64,000 nucleotides of DNA, from positions 1-64,000 of the forward strand of contig NW_024468283.1 of NCBI RefSeq assembly GCF_002104995.1. The letters are read 5' to 3'. Below the pieces are notes generated by a model, which was not told where the DNA came from, made no database searches, and worked only from the letters and a program-made list of their open reading frames with translations. Position numbers and translations under genes: made by a program. Shown here in pieces: positions 63,520 to 64,000 of this stretch. Origin of the DNA: Linderina pennispora. Lineage: Eukaryota; Kickxellomycota; Kickxellomycetes; Kickxellales; Kickxellaceae. Position 1 is the stretch's first letter; each line of letters begins with the position of its first letter.

Positions 63520-64000
63520 ATGACTGATCAGAAGCCGGTGTTTCCACGAAAACAGCGCAAAAGCAAGTCGATTTTCCGCCGCGAGGGCCAGCAGGCGCTG
63601 GGCGAACGCACGGGCAAAGGCAAAGGGAGCGGCACCACGTCATTCGGCACAGCGGGTGGCCACCGCGGCAGCACCGGCCACGGCATAGCAGCCGAGCATG
63701 ACGATGCCCAGAGCAAGCCATCGACATTTACCAAAACGTGCCAATTGCGAGTGCATGAAGTGGCCTTCTCGCGTAGCGACCTCGTGCTGAACCCGTCGTT
63801 TTTCCCCGGCGTGTGCGTGGGGGATATAGTGGCGATCCGCCCGGTGTACGATGCTGACGAGAATGGAGCAGCGTCACCGCGTGGCTCGCTGGACGGGGAC
63901 CCGGCGCTTGTTGCGCATGCCACCGGAGAGTCAACGCCTGCAGGCAAGGGCAAGGGCAACGGGTCGGTGCTGTCGCCTAAATCAGCTGTGTCCAATGTCA
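63520..64000 (+). CDS. IML1: Iml1/DEPDC5, N-terminal part (runs off the window)
   Basis: Partial: 160 codons from ATG 63520, open to the window edge. After a basic, Gly-rich start (KQRKSKSIFRREGQQ) comes CQLRVHEVAFSRSDLVLNP and FPGVCVGDIVAIRPV, the N-terminal beta-type module of Iml1, the SEACIT/GATOR1 subunit that restrains TORC1 at the vacuole when amino acids are low. The Ser/Gly/Lys insert after it is low complexity. The body of the protein lies beyond 64000. TATA not obvious; a T-rich leader precedes the ATG. Confidence 0.72.
   Translation, partial: MTDQKPVFPRKQRKSKSIFRREGQQALGERTGKGKGSGTTSFGTAGGHRGSTGHGIAAEHDDAQSKPSTFTKTCQLRVHEVAFSRSDLVLNPSFFPGVCVGDIVAIRPVYDADENGAASPRGSLDGDPALVAHATGESTPAGKGKGNGSVLSPKSAVSNV

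Overview
The window is nuclear DNA of a fungus. Short GT-AG introns with GTAAGT/GTATGT donors interrupt some genes, TATA boxes lie upstream of many starts, and the proteins are fungal housekeeping types (Swf1, Atp23, Ccc2-type copper ATPase, Mtr10-type importin, Rad14, Coq7, Pet191, RBBP4-type WD40, Naa20, mitochondrial Hsp70, Dus2, Iml1, GH17 glucanase). Compact spacing, few introns and GC-rich codons would fit an early-diverging lineage such as Kickxellomycotina, but that placement is inference. I saw no rRNA, tRNA or CRISPR array.

Layout. 0-3.5 kb: two small unrecognised minus-strand genes and empty DNA. 3.5-15.1 kb: a six-exon SR splicing factor, a lysine/alanine-rich histone H1-like gene with a long 5'-UTR intron, a DHHC palmitoyltransferase and a 1,602-residue PHD-finger protein. 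15.2-17.2 kb: a truncated Fanzor-like copy beside an orphan gene. 17.4-38.6 kb: a dense block with P450, ATP23, glutaminyl cyclase, copper ATPase, CCCH/CHY zinc-finger protein, importin, RAD14, UBE2W-like E2, a multi-pass membrane protein, COQ7, an AVT3-type transporter and PET191, in divergent pairs sharing promoters and convergent pairs 37-51 bp apart. 38.6-45.6 kb: a gene-poor accessory segment with eroded coding remnants, a second Fanzor-like copy, a 14-repeat secreted protein and a dead F-box/LRR-like gene. 45.7-64 kb: a 70-cysteine metallothionein-like protein, an RBBP4-type WD40 protein, NAA20, SSC1, a WD40/DUF2415-like gene, an LPMO-like secreted protein, a fructosamine-kinase family gene, a GH17 glucanase, DUS2 and the 5' part of IML1.

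The most notable signal is the pair of closely similar Fanzor-like (eukaryotic TnpB relative) ORFs in opposite orientation, 25 kb apart. Each ends in the same ~56-nt structured tail: a hairpin, then 9 nt, then CTAG followed by T, which is how Helitron 3' ends look. One copy has lost its zinc ribbon and RuvC-III segment through a clean ~470-bp internal deletion.

Caution: at least twelve otherwise conserved genes carry single-base frameshifts, several at homopolymers, and two inside a repeat array where sister repeats are intact. Sequencing or assembly error is the simplest explanation, so the broken genes here should not be taken as biological pseudogenes without resequencing. Copper handling recurs (P1B ATPase and giant metallothionein), but these genes are 20 kb apart and no operon-like logic is implied.
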